From positions 169,060 through 233,059 of the forward strand of contig CAYTVG010000007.1 in the NCBI GenBank assembly GCA_964441755.1: DNA of 64,000 nucleotides, read 5' to 3'. The notes under the pieces were generated by a model that did not search any database, was not told where the DNA came from, and worked only from the letters and a program-made list of their open reading frames with translations. Made by a program: the position numbers and the translations under genes. The stretch comes from JAUMBM01 sp964441755. Its GTDB lineage: Bacteria; Bacteroidota; Bacteroidia; Chitinophagales; Saprospiraceae. Positions 33,176 through 41,973 of the stretch are shown here, piece by piece (the stretch's first letter is position 1; each line of letters begins with the position of its first letter).

Positions 33176-35122
33176 ATGGCTACACAAAGCACCGCTGCCG
33201 AGGGAAAGAACCTTGAGTACAAACTCCGATCGCTTGAAAAGCTTCCTGTAAAGATATGGGACGATGCGCGGGAAGCCTCTTTGCATGTAGCGCACTCTAT
33301 TGCGCTGGCCATTCGGCAGAAGCAGCAGGATGGGGAAAAGTTAGTTCTGGGTCTTGCGACAGGCTCTTCGCCCATCCGCGTATACGAGGAGCTTGTGCGT
33401 ATGCACCGGGAAGAAGGGCTGAGCTTCCGCAACGTAATTACTTTCAACCTGGACGAATACTATCCGATGCTTCCGGAAGCGCGACAGAGTTATGTCCGCT
33501 TCATGAAAGAGTATCTGTTTGACCACATTGACATACCTGCCTCGCAGATACACATACCCGACGGCTCGCTGCCCTTAGAGGATGTGGAGGCCTACTGCGA
33601 GCGGTACGAAAAGCTGATAGACCTCAACGGAGGCATTGACATACAACTCTTGGGCATTGGCCGTACAGGGCACATTGGTTTCAACGAGCCGGGCTCGTGG
33701 GCCGACTCGCGCACGCGCATGGTGCGCCTGGACGGGCTCACCCGCCGCGATGCCATCAAGGATTTTGACAGCGAAGAGGATGTCCCTTACCGGGCCATCA
33801 CTATGGGTATTGGCTCCATTATGAAAGCCCGCAAGATATACCTGCTGGTCTGGGGGCAGCACAAGGCTGCGGTTTTAAAGGCTGCTGTAGAAGGAGAGAT
33901 TACGCCCTCGGTACCGGCAACCTTTCTGCAGCAGCATCCCAACGTACGCGTTATTGTGGATGCAGCAGCCTCGGAAGAGCTCACCAAAATCAAAACACCC
34001 TGGCTGGTGGGCATGTGCAAGTGGGATGAGGATCTCATCTGCAAGGCGGTGGTGTGGCTGTCACAGCTTACGGGCAAGCCCATACTCAAGCTCACCAACG
34101 AGGACTATTCGGAGCATCACCTCAGCGACCTGATCCTGGAGCATGCTTCTGCTTACGATATCAACATAAAGATTTTTAACCGATTACAACACACCATTAC
34201 TGGCTGGCCGGGAGGTAAGCCCAATGCCGACGACAGCACGCGTCCGGAGCGCGCCAAGCCTGCGCGCAAGCGGGTCATCATTTTCAGTCCCCACCCCGAC
34301 GACGACGTCATCAGCATGGGCGGCACCTTCCTGCGGCTGGTAGAACAAGGCCACGAAGTGCACGTTGCCTACCAGACCTCCGGCAACATTGCCGTGCACG
34401 ACCACGACGCCCTCCGCTACCTGGAGTTCGTGCAGGAATTTGGTCGCGGGCAGCACATGCTAAAAGACGACTCCCAGCAAGCGATCGAACGAGCCATTTC
34501 GTCCATCCGCTCCAAGGGCGTCACTGATTCCGATACACCAGAAGTCAGACTCGTCAAAGGGCTCATCCGCCGCGGCGAAGCACGCGGCGGTGCCCGATTC
34601 TGTGGCCTGTCCGACGAACAGATACATTTTCTCGACATGCCCTTCTACGAGACGGGCTCGGTGCGCAAAAAGTCACTTGGACAGGAGGATGTACGGCTTA
34701 TTGCAGAGCTCATGACCGCTATCAAGCCGCATCAGGTATTTGCTGCCGGCGATCTCGCAGATCCGCACGGCACGCATCGCGTATGTCTGGATGCCATCAT
34801 GACGGCTTTCGCCCAGCTCAAGGAGGAAAAATGGATGAAAGACTGCTGGCTTTGGCTTTACCGGGGAGCGTGGCAGGAGTGGCCGGTGCATGAGATTGAA
34901 ATGGCCGTGCCGCTCTCACCCCAGCAGGTGCTCAAAAAGCGACGGGCCATCTTTTTGCACCAGTCACAAAAAGACCGCCCACCCTTCCCCGGCAGCGACG
35001 AACGGGAATTCTGGGTGCGTGCCGAAGACCGCAACCGCGAAACGGCCGAAATGTACCGGGCTCTCGGACTCGCTGAGTATGAGGCCATGGAGGCTTTCAG
35101 ACGTTGGCGCTTCGATCGGTAA
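33176..35122 (+). CDS. nagB: glucosamine-6-phosphate deaminase fused to a PIG-L-type deacetylase domain
   Basis: A protein of 648 residues. The N-terminal part (about 20-330) is a NagB fold: GLATGSSPIRVY (phosphate loop), FNLDEYY with Asp93, and IGRTGHIGFNEPGS with His166 and Glu171. The Asp found two residues before the catalytic His in E. coli-type NagB is Thr164 here. The C-terminal part (about 365-640) is a PIG-L/LmbE deacetylase with zinc motif HPDDD (373-377) and a later DPHGTH. The fusion is known in Bacteroidota as a NagB-like form. The second domain could replace a separate NagA by removing the acetyl group from GlcNAc-6-phosphate, which is inference. Head of the amino-sugar unit. 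Confidence 0.88.
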   Translation: MATQSTAAEGKNLEYKLRSLEKLPVKIWDDAREASLHVAHSIALAIRQKQQDGEKLVLGLATGSSPIRVYEELVRMHREEGLSFRNVITFNLDEYYPMLPEARQSYVRFMKEYLFDHIDIPASQIHIPDGSLPLEDVEAYCERYEKLIDLNGGIDIQLLGIGRTGHIGFNEPGSWADSRTRMVRLDGLTRRDAIKDFDSEEDVPYRAITMGIGSIMKARKIYLLVWGQHKAAVLKAAVEGEITPSVPATFLQQHPNVRVIVDAAASEELTKIKTPWLVGMCKWDEDLICKAVVWLSQLTGKPILKLTNEDYSEHHLSDLILEHASAYDINIKIFNRLQHTITGWPGGKPNADDSTRPERAKPARKRVIIFSPHPDDDVISMGGTFLRLVEQGHEVHVAYQTSGNIAVHDHDALRYLEFVQEFGRGQHMLKDDSQQAIERAISSIRSKGVTDSDTPEVRLVKGLIRRGEARGGARFCGLSDEQIHFLDMPFYETGSVRKKSLGQEDVRLIAELMTAIKPHQVFAAGDLADPHGTHRVCLDAIMTAFAQLKEEKWMKDCWLWLYRGAWQEWPVHEIEMAVPLSPQQVLKKRRAIFLHQSQKDRPPFPGSDEREFWVRAEDRNRETAEMYRALGLAEYEAMEAFRRWRFDR

Positions 35123-35191
35123 AATATTTAGCGGGCTTGGTGTACCAAGCCCGCTAAATATTTTATTTTTTCTTTTTTTAAAAAGAAAAAA
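35121..35191 (+). terminator. terminator hairpins after nagB
   Basis: A 21-bp perfect stem (35121-35141 with 35144-35164, core AGCGGGCTTGG) overlaps the nagB stop codon and is followed by ATTTTTTC. A second T-rich/A-rich inverted repeat lies at 35166-35191. They separate nagB from the hexosaminidase gene and should limit read-through. Confidence 0.75.
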
Positions 35192-35258
35192 CATAGTTTT
35201 GCTTTTCGGAAACAATCCGCTTCTTGTCTCCGGAAGGTCATCGCAATAGCCAATGAGT

Positions 35259-37589
35259 ATGAAAATTTACGCACTCGCGGCGGGTCTCTTGCTGTCCCTG
35301 CTGCTCCCCTCCTGCCAATCAGGCAACAATTCTATGCCTACGGAAAAAGCAACCATTGCTATCATCCCGCAGCCCCGGGCGGTGAAACCCGGTCAGGGCT
35401 ACTGGCGGCTCGATGAAAAATCGACACTCTACACAGCGGATGCAGACAGCGCCTGGCAGCAGCTGGGCACTTTTGCGGGTGATTTGCTGCGCAGACATAC
35501 AGGACTGGCGCTCCCGGCAGCCGAGGCATCGGCCGCCTCCGTACGCATTGAGCGCGATGCCGGCATCACAACCCCCGAAGGCTATACCCTGTTGGTCGAC
35601 GAGGGGGGTATCACCATCAAAGCGCAACAGCCGGCTGGTGCATTTTACGGGCTGCAGTCACTGCTGCAGCTGTTGCCGGCGACTGTATACGACGACAAAG
35701 CGAGTAAACCCGACCATTGGTGGGTGCCCCGGGTCAGCATAGAGGATGCACCCCGCTTCGCATGGCGTGGCATGCACCTGGACGTGGCGCGGCATTTTTT
35801 TGATGTAGCCACCATCAAGCAGTACATCGATATGCTGGCCATGCACAAGCAAAATTACTTTCACTGGCATCTCACCGATGATCAGGGCTGGCGCATTGAG
35901 ATCAAGCAGTATCCCAAGCTTGCAGAAGTAGCCGCCTGGCGCAGAGAGACGCTTGTCGGTCATTACAATGATAAACCACAAAAATTTGATGGTCAACGCT
36001 ATGGAGGATTTTATACCCAGGAAGAAGTGCGTGAAATTGTGCGCTACGCGGCTGAGCGCTACGTGACGGTAGTCCCCGAAATTGAGATGCCGGGGCATGC
36101 GCAGGCGGCCATTGCCGCCTATCCTGAGCTGGCCTGCACCGCAGGGCCTTTTGAGCCGGCTACCAAGTGGGGTGTTTTTGAAGACGTCTTCTGCCCCAAA
36201 GAAGAGACTTTTGTTTTTTTGGAAAATGTACTCGCCGAGGTGATGATGCTCTTCCCTTCGCCATATATTCATATTGGCGGGGATGAGTGCCCCAAGGTGC
36301 GCTGGGAAGCCAGCGATTTTTGCCAGCAGCTCATGCGCCGCGAGGGTCTGAAAGACGAGATGGAGCTGCAGAGCTACTTCATCCGCCGCATAGAAAAATA
36401 CCTCAACGCCAACGGCCGAAAGCTCATTGGCTGGGATGAAATTCTGGAGGGCGGGCTGGCGCCCAATGCCACGGTCATGTCGTGGCGCGGTATCGAGGGT
36501 GGTATTGCCGCCGCCAGAAGCGGTCATCAGGTGATCATGAGCCCTACCTCCCACTGCTATTTCGACTACTACCAGGCGGAGCATCCCGACGAACCGCTGG
36601 CCATCGGCGGCCTGCTGCCGCTGGAAAAAGTATACAGCTATGAGCCGGTCCCGGCCGAGCTCACCGAAGCGGAGGCAAGCTTCATCCTCGGGGCACAGGG
36701 CAATGTGTGGACGGAGTACATCCCGACTGTAGAAAAATTACAGTACATGGTGTGGCCACGTGCCTGTGCTATGGCTGAAGTGGGCTGGACGGCCCGCGAC
36801 CGGCGCAATTATACAGATTTTGCCGGCAGGCTGTGGATCCACATGCAACGGCTGCAGGCGAGCGGCGTCAAGCCGGCCGATCACCTCAACCAGGTCAAAG
36901 CTGATGTGCAGGCCGGTGACGGCAAGGGCGTCCGCGCCCGCCTGTTTACCGATGCCCCCGGCAACACCATACGCTACACCCTGGACGGGCGCACGCCCGA
37001 CGCCAAGTCTCCTGCCTACGAAGCGCCCATACCGCTCGAAGGGGAAGTTGAACTCCGTGCACTGCCATTCATGGGCGACCAGGTCAGTGGCCGGGCGGTG
37101 GCATTGACTTACCGCTCCCACCTCGCATCGGGCAAAGCCCTACAACTGGCGTACATGCCCAATGAAAAATATACCGGCAATGGTCCCGGATCCGTGATCA
37201 ACGGTGTCTTGGGCAGCGACCAGCGCTATGGGGATGCCGAATGGCTGGGTTTTGACCAGACAAATTTTGCTGCTGACATAGATCTGGGCGAGTCCACAGC
37301 CATCAATGAACTCAGGTTCCGGTTTTACGATGCACCGGGACAGTGGATATACCTGCCCAAGATGATTCGGGTTTCTGTATCTGAAGACGGCAGGCAATTT
37401 ACGGCCGCAGGCAGTCTTCAGCAGCTACCCGCCAGCGAAGGCAATATTTGCCGGGTGCTGTTGCCTGTGCAGGGCAAAAAAGGCAGGTATGTCCGGGTGG
37501 AAGTGGACCGGCTTGGCAAAATCCCCGCCGGCGAGTCGGGAGCAGGCCATGAAGCCTGGTTATTTATTGACGAAATAGAAATACACTAA
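35259..37589 (+). CDS. beta-N-acetylhexosaminidase (GH20), lipoprotein
   Basis: A protein of 776 residues from ATG 35259 (MKIYALAAGLLLSLLLPSCQ, lipobox PSC). A GH20 N-terminal domain (about 40-160) precedes the TIM-barrel catalytic domain (about 160-510). That domain has MHLDVARHFF, HWHLTDDQGWRIEIK, the catalytic Asp-Glu pair in HIGGDECPKVRWE (about 342-343) and VMSWRGIEGG. A chitobiase C-terminal domain follows (FTDAPGNTIRYTLDGRTPD), then a discoidin-like (F5/8 type C) domain to the end. It probably removes terminal GlcNAc or GalNAc from chitin or glycoprotein oligosaccharides in the periplasm or at the surface, feeding the NagB pathway. Confidence 0.93.
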   Translation: MKIYALAAGLLLSLLLPSCQSGNNSMPTEKATIAIIPQPRAVKPGQGYWRLDEKSTLYTADADSAWQQLGTFAGDLLRRHTGLALPAAEASAASVRIERDAGITTPEGYTLLVDEGGITIKAQQPAGAFYGLQSLLQLLPATVYDDKASKPDHWWVPRVSIEDAPRFAWRGMHLDVARHFFDVATIKQYIDMLAMHKQNYFHWHLTDDQGWRIEIKQYPKLAEVAAWRRETLVGHYNDKPQKFDGQRYGGFYTQEEVREIVRYAAERYVTVVPEIEMPGHAQAAIAAYPELACTAGPFEPATKWGVFEDVFCPKEETFVFLENVLAEVMMLFPSPYIHIGGDECPKVRWEASDFCQQLMRREGLKDEMELQSYFIRRIEKYLNANGRKLIGWDEILEGGLAPNATVMSWRGIEGGIAAARSGHQVIMSPTSHCYFDYYQAEHPDEPLAIGGLLPLEKVYSYEPVPAELTEAEASFILGAQGNVWTEYIPTVEKLQYMVWPRACAMAEVGWTARDRRNYTDFAGRLWIHMQRLQASGVKPADHLNQVKADVQAGDGKGVRARLFTDAPGNTIRYTLDGRTPDAKSPAYEAPIPLEGEVELRALPFMGDQVSGRAVALTYRSHLASGKALQLAYMPNEKYTGNGPGSVINGVLGSDQRYGDAEWLGFDQTNFAADIDLGESTAINELRFRFYDAPGQWIYLPKMIRVSVSEDGRQFTAAGSLQQLPASEGNICRVLLPVQGKKGRYVRVEVDRLGKIPAGESGAGHEAWLFIDEIEIH

Positions 37590-37594
37590 GCATT

Positions 37595-37722
37595 TACCCG
37601 GGATTTTCTGCCAGAGACAAAAGCAGGCTCATTTTGAAGGAGCATAGCCGGTGCCGGCTGGCTGAAAAAGAGTAAGCCCCGGGGGAAATACCTTCCGGAG
37701 CCCGGTGAAAAAATCCCGGATA
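37595..37722. repeat. dispersed terminal-inverted-repeat element, copy C
   Basis: Left end CCCGGGATTTTCTGCC and right end GTGAAAAAATCCCGGA are inverted. The inside contains AGAGACAAAAGCAGG, AGGAGCATAGCCGGTGCCGG and GGAGCCCGG, shared with copies A, D and E. Confidence 0.65.
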
Positions 37723-37732
37723 CGCGCTGAGC

Positions 37733-37866
37733 GCCTGTCCGGGATTTTTTGCCGCAGAAAAAGGCGAGGCGTTTTCGTCCATTGCCCGGATTGAGCAGCA
37801 TGGCTCGTGCTTTGGTGACTGCAAAACACTGGCTCTGCTAAAAAACGCCCTGTATCCCTGACAAGC
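37733..37866. repeat. dispersed terminal-inverted-repeat element, copy C-prime
   Basis: It begins 10 bp after copy C with CCTGTCCGGGATTTTTTGCC and ends TATCCCTGACAAGC, imperfectly inverted. GCAGAAAAAGGCGAGGCGTT follows the left arm as in the other copies. A tandem pair of elements like this occurs only here in the window. Confidence 0.55.
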
Positions 37867-37905
37867 ACAGATGCGACAAACAAACAACATAACAAAACGA
37901 CAGAC

Positions 37906-39657
37906 ATGACACTGAGCACATTAGACTGGGTCATCATCATGGCATTCTTTGCCGTTTCGCTCATCGTTGGATTGGTGGCGGCTCGTACATCGGGCCGCAC
38001 GACCAGCGATTTTTTTCTTTCGGGCCGTAGTATGCCCTGGTGGTTATTGGGCGTTTCGATGGTTGCCACCACTTTTTCGGCCGATACACCCAACCTGGTT
38101 ACCGATCTGGTACGCAAAAATGGTGTGGCCGGCAACTGGGCGTGGTGGGCATTCCTGCTGACGGGCATGCTTACTGTATTTATCTATGCCCGGTTGTGGC
38201 GCAGATCAGAAGTATTGACAGATCTGGAATTTTATGAGATTCGCTATAGCGGTGCCGGAGCGGCTTTCCTCAGAGGCTTTCGGGCCATCTATCTCGGTGT
38301 ACTGTTTAATGTGCTGATTATGGCCACGGTCTGTCTGGCCATCGTCAAGATTGGCAGTGTCATGCTCAACATGGAACCGACCCGTACTTTGCTGTTTGCC
38401 AGTATCATTACGGTGCTGTACTCAGCTGTGGGAGGTTTCAAAGGCATTATACTGACCGATTTTGTACAGTTTATGATGGCCATGGTAGGCACCATCTGGG
38501 CATCCATCTACATCGTCAATCTGCCTGAAATAGGCGGCATGGAAGCCCTGATCAGCCACCCCAATGTAGCGGGTAAGCTTAGCTTCTTCCCGGATTTTGG
38601 CAATACAGAATTGCTGGTAAGTGTGTTGATTATCCCGTTGGCGGTGCAATGGTGGGCAGCGTACTACCCCGGTGCTGAGCCCGGGGGTGGAGGCTACATT
38701 GTACAGCGGATGCTGGCAGCCAAAGACGAAAACAACGCCCTTGGTGCGACGCTGTTTTTCAACATTGCCCATTATGCGCTGCGGCCCTGGCCATGGATTG
38801 TGGTGGCGCTCGCTTCGCTGGTTATTTTTCCCGATCTGGCCTCCATACAGCAGGCGTTTCCGCATGTATCGGCCAACATCATCAATGACGACCTTGCCTA
38901 CTCGGCCATGCTTACCTATCTTCCTGCGGGCCTGATCGGGCTGATTTTGGCTTCGCTGATAGCCGCTTTCATGTCTACCATTTCCACTCACCTCAACTGG
39001 GGTTCCTCCTATGTTGTCAATGATTTTTACAAGCGCTTTGTCAATCCTGACGCCAGTGAAAAGCAATTGGTGCTTGTTGGCCGGGTGTCGACGGTTGTGT
39101 TGATGACGGTGGCGGCCATTCTGGCGCTTTTTCTGGAGAGTGCCAAGGCTGCATTTGATATCATTGTACTGATGGGTGCAGGTACGGGTCTGATTTTTAT
39201 TCTACGCTGGTTTTGGTGGCGCATCAATGCCTACAGCGAACTGTCGGCGCTCATCATTTCATTTGTGAGTGCGCTCTTTTTCAAGCTTGTCATTCCGGGT
39301 TATTTTTCCGGCCATGTAGAGTTGCTGCTGGGGGTTGCCATCACTACCATAGGCTGGCTGACCGTCACTTACCTTACACCGGCCGTTGATATGCAGGTAC
39401 TAACAACTTTTTACGCCCGCATCCGCCCGCAAGGGCCGGGCTGGAAGCCCGTCATAGCAGCAGGCAAACTGGAGGCGGCCCCTCCGGGGCAATTTAGCAG
39501 GCAGTTTCTGGCTATGCTGGGCGGGATTTTTCTCGTCTATGGCAGTTTGTTTGCAACCGGCAGCTGGTTGTACGGACATACAACCAATATGCTGATCAGC
39601 CTGCTGGCTGCTGTCGTTGGCGGCGGTATACTGTGGATCTCGCGTAAACGCGTGTAA
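37906..39657 (+). CDS. sodium:solute symporter (SSS family), probable amino-sugar transporter
   Basis: A protein of 583 residues with about 13-15 membrane helices. Family landmarks are GRTTSDFFLSGRSMPWWLLG near the N-terminus, YSAVGGFKGIILTDFVQF in the middle and ASLIAAFMSTISTHLNWGSSYVVND in the sodium-site helix. The member resembles the Bacteroidota sugar symporters found beside glycan-degradation genes. It follows the GH20 hexosaminidase and NagB fusion in the same orientation, so import of GlcNAc or a related sugar with Na+ is likely but not proven by the sequence. Confidence 0.88.
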   Translation: MTLSTLDWVIIMAFFAVSLIVGLVAARTSGRTTSDFFLSGRSMPWWLLGVSMVATTFSADTPNLVTDLVRKNGVAGNWAWWAFLLTGMLTVFIYARLWRRSEVLTDLEFYEIRYSGAGAAFLRGFRAIYLGVLFNVLIMATVCLAIVKIGSVMLNMEPTRTLLFASIITVLYSAVGGFKGIILTDFVQFMMAMVGTIWASIYIVNLPEIGGMEALISHPNVAGKLSFFPDFGNTELLVSVLIIPLAVQWWAAYYPGAEPGGGGYIVQRMLAAKDENNALGATLFFNIAHYALRPWPWIVVALASLVIFPDLASIQQAFPHVSANIINDDLAYSAMLTYLPAGLIGLILASLIAAFMSTISTHLNWGSSYVVNDFYKRFVNPDASEKQLVLVGRVSTVVLMTVAAILALFLESAKAAFDIIVLMGAGTGLIFILRWFWWRINAYSELSALIISFVSALFFKLVIPGYFSGHVELLLGVAITTIGWLTVTYLTPAVDMQVLTTFYARIRPQGPGWKPVIAAGKLEAAPPGQFSRQFLAMLGGIFLVYGSLFATGSWLYGHTTNMLISLLAAVVGGGILWISRKRV

Positions 39658-39672
39658 TATGGCTGCCCGCTC

Positions 39673-39888
39673 CTGCCCAGGGCAGGAGCGGGCGGTAAGA
39701 GGGCTTATTTTTTTTTAGAAAAAAAAGCCCTCGCGCTTTAAGGCTGTGCACTGCCCAGGGCAGGAGCGGGCGGTAAGAGGGCTTATTTTTTTTTAGAAAA
39801 AAAAGCCCTCGCGCTTTAAGGCTGTGCACTGCCCAGGGCAGGAGCGGGCGGTAAGGGCTTATTTTTTTTAGAAAAAATAAGCCCTTAC
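39673..39888. repeat. three tandem 78-bp units, each with a terminator-like hairpin
   Basis: The units start at 39673, 39751 and 39829 (CTGCCCAGGGCAGGAGCGGG) with an exact period of 78 bp. The third is shortened. Each unit has a palindrome CTGCCCAGGGCAG followed by a T-run/A-run hairpin. In the third unit it is a 17-bp perfect stem (39851-39867 with 39872-39888) overlapping the stop codon of the convergent gene. Together they form a strong bidirectional terminator between the symporter and PorE-like genes. Confidence 0.85.
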
Positions 39889-41873
39889 TCTTTAAAAGTG
39901 ATACGGATGTCTACCCTTCGGTTTTTGGCTTTAGGGCCTTGCTCGCGTACAGGGCCTCTGCCTTCTATATGTACCTGATCAACTGTGACATTTCGCTCCA
40001 GCAAATAGACAGCCACCACTGCGGCACGCCGTTCCGACAGCGACAGATTGTAGGCATCGGCGCCGATATCATCTGCATATCCAATTATTTCGAGGTGCAC
40101 CACTTCCTTATTCACCAGGCTGTCGATCATTTTTTGCAGTGAATCTGCCTCCGAAGACAGGAGTTCATCGCTGTCGAAAGTGAAGTAGACGGCGTGAATC
40201 AGGATGTTGTCGGGCCGTCGTACAGGCGCAGGTACAGGCACCCATGGATTGTCGATATGCCCGATAAAGCTGACGGTGGGCAGCAGCAGCAGCTCGAGGC
40301 GGTAGAACACCTGATTGTCCCACTCAGGGATAAAAAAGGCCTGCTGATAAGGATGGTACTCATCACGCGCCACACTAAAAGCCAGCAGCTCATCGGCCCC
40401 TGCGCAGATAAAAAAGCGCCCCTCCTCGTCGGCGCGCACAGGATTGCGGCCATTGATTTCGACAACTGAGCCGGGCAGGGGCGTCAGCAGCAGAGAGTCT
40501 TTGACGAAACCCTCGACAAAAGTGATGGGCTCTCCGTAGAGTTTGTCAGACAGAGCAAAATAGTAAATATCCATCCCCCCTGCACCTCCTGGCCGGTTGC
40601 TCGCAAAGAAGCCCGTTTTGCCATCTGCCGACAAGTGGAAGCCCAGTTCCCTGTGCGGTCCATTGACAGGCGGTCCCAGGTTGATGGGCACGCTCCAGCG
40701 GTCGAGCCGTTCATCCCACCACGACATAAACACATCCTGCTCCCCCAGCCCCAGATGCCCTGTGCTGGAAAAATAGAGCGTCTGCCCGTCGTTAGAAACA
40801 AAAGGAGCCTCTTCATCCTCAGGTGTGTTGATGCTCGCCCCCAGATTGATCGGCTCCCCCCACTGCCCGTCGGCCTGCAGCTCACTCATCCAGATATCAC
40901 TGCCCCCCAGTCCACCCGGCCGATTACTGGCAAAAAAGATGGTACTTCCATCGCAGCTGATAGCCGCCTGAGAGTCCCAGCTCTGCTGGTTGACAGGCCC
41001 CACGAGGCTGCGGCCGTGCTTAATCTCGGTACCGTCGGCCAGCGCCTCCCATATATCACAGGCGCCTGCTATGCCCTCTTTGAGGCAGCTTGTATAAAAA
41101 AGGCGGCGGCCGTCGCGCACCAGCGTGACCATCCCCTCGGGTTGGGGGGTATTGAAATTTCGTACGCGCTGGGGCGTTGCCCAGCCGCCCGAAGGCTGTC
41201 GGTCGGCTGTAAAAAGATCCTCATCGCCCGCGGCATCTTTACGGGTAAAATAAAGTCGCTGCCGGTCATTGGTGAGGCAGGGAAAATAATCGTCGAAGCG
41301 GGTGTTGATGCCCGGGCCGGCATTATAGATTTCGGTAATATTGATAAACTTGACAGAATCGAGCGAAAGCTGGCAGGCGCGCAGGTTGCCCGGCAAGCGG
41401 GCGCGCAGGATGAGTTCCTGTGCCGCTTCCTCTTCACCCCGGAGTCCAAAATCATCGGCCGGCCGTTCCTGCAGGCGTTCGAAGGTATTGAAATAATGCA
41501 GCGCCACATCAGCCCTGCCCATTTTGTAGTAGATATCACCGAGTTGGTAGTAAAGGAGACGCGAAAAAAGCGAGTCGCGGTTGAGCACCTGCCGGAAATT
41601 TTCCGCTGCATTGACATAATCTTTCAGCAGATCGTAGCAGTGGCCGATCATTTTTTTGGCGATGGTGAGGCCCGGCTGATGGTTGACAGCTTTTTCAAAA
41701 TGCCGGATGGCTTGCCGGTACTGACCGCTCAGCATAGCCTGCTGTCCATTTTGAAAATGCTCTGCGGCCACAGTGCCCGGCAGAAGATCATAATTCTGCG
41801 CCCGTGCACTGCTGCCCCAAAGAGCGAGCAGCATACACATCACCAACCCATAGCCCCTGTTTAGATGCCTCAT
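39885..41873 (-). CDS. porE: PorE-like TPR / PD40 / CRD / OmpA-domain protein
   Basis: A protein of 662 residues from ATG 41873 (MRHLNRGYGLVMCMLLALWG). After the signal peptide come TPR repeats (about 30-150; GQQAMLSGQYRQAIRHFEKA), a PD40 beta-propeller (about 180-440; RLYFTRKDAAGDEDLF, IFFASNRPGGLGGSDIWMSE, LYFSSTGHLGLGEQDVF), a carboxypeptidase-regulatory-like domain (about 455-530; VEGFVKDSLLLTPLPGSVVE) and an OmpA_C domain ending the chain (LEIIGYADDIGADAYNLSLS, RRVDIRITFKE). This order is that of PorE, which links the type IX secretion machinery to peptidoglycan. Another OmpA-family paralogue remains possible. Confidence 0.8.
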   Translation of the reverse strand: MRHLNRGYGLVMCMLLALWGSSARAQNYDLLPGTVAAEHFQNGQQAMLSGQYRQAIRHFEKAVNHQPGLTIAKKMIGHCYDLLKDYVNAAENFRQVLNRDSLFSRLLYYQLGDIYYKMGRADVALHYFNTFERLQERPADDFGLRGEEEAAQELILRARLPGNLRACQLSLDSVKFINITEIYNAGPGINTRFDDYFPCLTNDRQRLYFTRKDAAGDEDLFTADRQPSGGWATPQRVRNFNTPQPEGMVTLVRDGRRLFYTSCLKEGIAGACDIWEALADGTEIKHGRSLVGPVNQQSWDSQAAISCDGSTIFFASNRPGGLGGSDIWMSELQADGQWGEPINLGASINTPEDEEAPFVSNDGQTLYFSSTGHLGLGEQDVFMSWWDERLDRWSVPINLGPPVNGPHRELGFHLSADGKTGFFASNRPGGAGGMDIYYFALSDKLYGEPITFVEGFVKDSLLLTPLPGSVVEINGRNPVRADEEGRFFICAGADELLAFSVARDEYHPYQQAFFIPEWDNQVFYRLELLLLPTVSFIGHIDNPWVPVPAPVRRPDNILIHAVYFTFDSDELLSSEADSLQKMIDSLVNKEVVHLEIIGYADDIGADAYNLSLSERRAAVVAVYLLERNVTVDQVHIEGRGPVREQGPKAKNRRVDIRITFKE

Positions 41874-41973
41874 AACGAATCCACTTTTTCGTATAGGCAA
41901 ATATATCATTTTAGCAAGAATGTGGCCGACTTTCGCCGGTCGCTAAAAACCGTATCTTTGCAGAAAATTTCGT

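Larger units (their letters stand above)
37590..37905. other. intergenic region filled by two repeat elements
   Basis: The 316 bp between the hexosaminidase and symporter genes consist almost wholly of two adjacent members of the dispersed repeat family (copies C and C-prime). Only about 40 bp immediately before the symporter remain for a ribosome binding site or promoter. Confidence 0.6.

Noticed and set aside
37595..37866. Insertion sequence between the hexosaminidase and symporter genes
   Set aside because: No transposase frame is present; only short inverted-repeat elements.
39673..39888. Possible CRISPR array
   Set aside because: The repeat unit is contiguous (78 bp, no variable spacers), has only 2.7 copies and no cas genes; it is a terminator array.
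40635..41864. 409-codon plus-strand frame opposite the PorE-like gene
   Set aside because: No recognisable domains, whereas the minus strand has TPR, PD40 and OmpA motifs.
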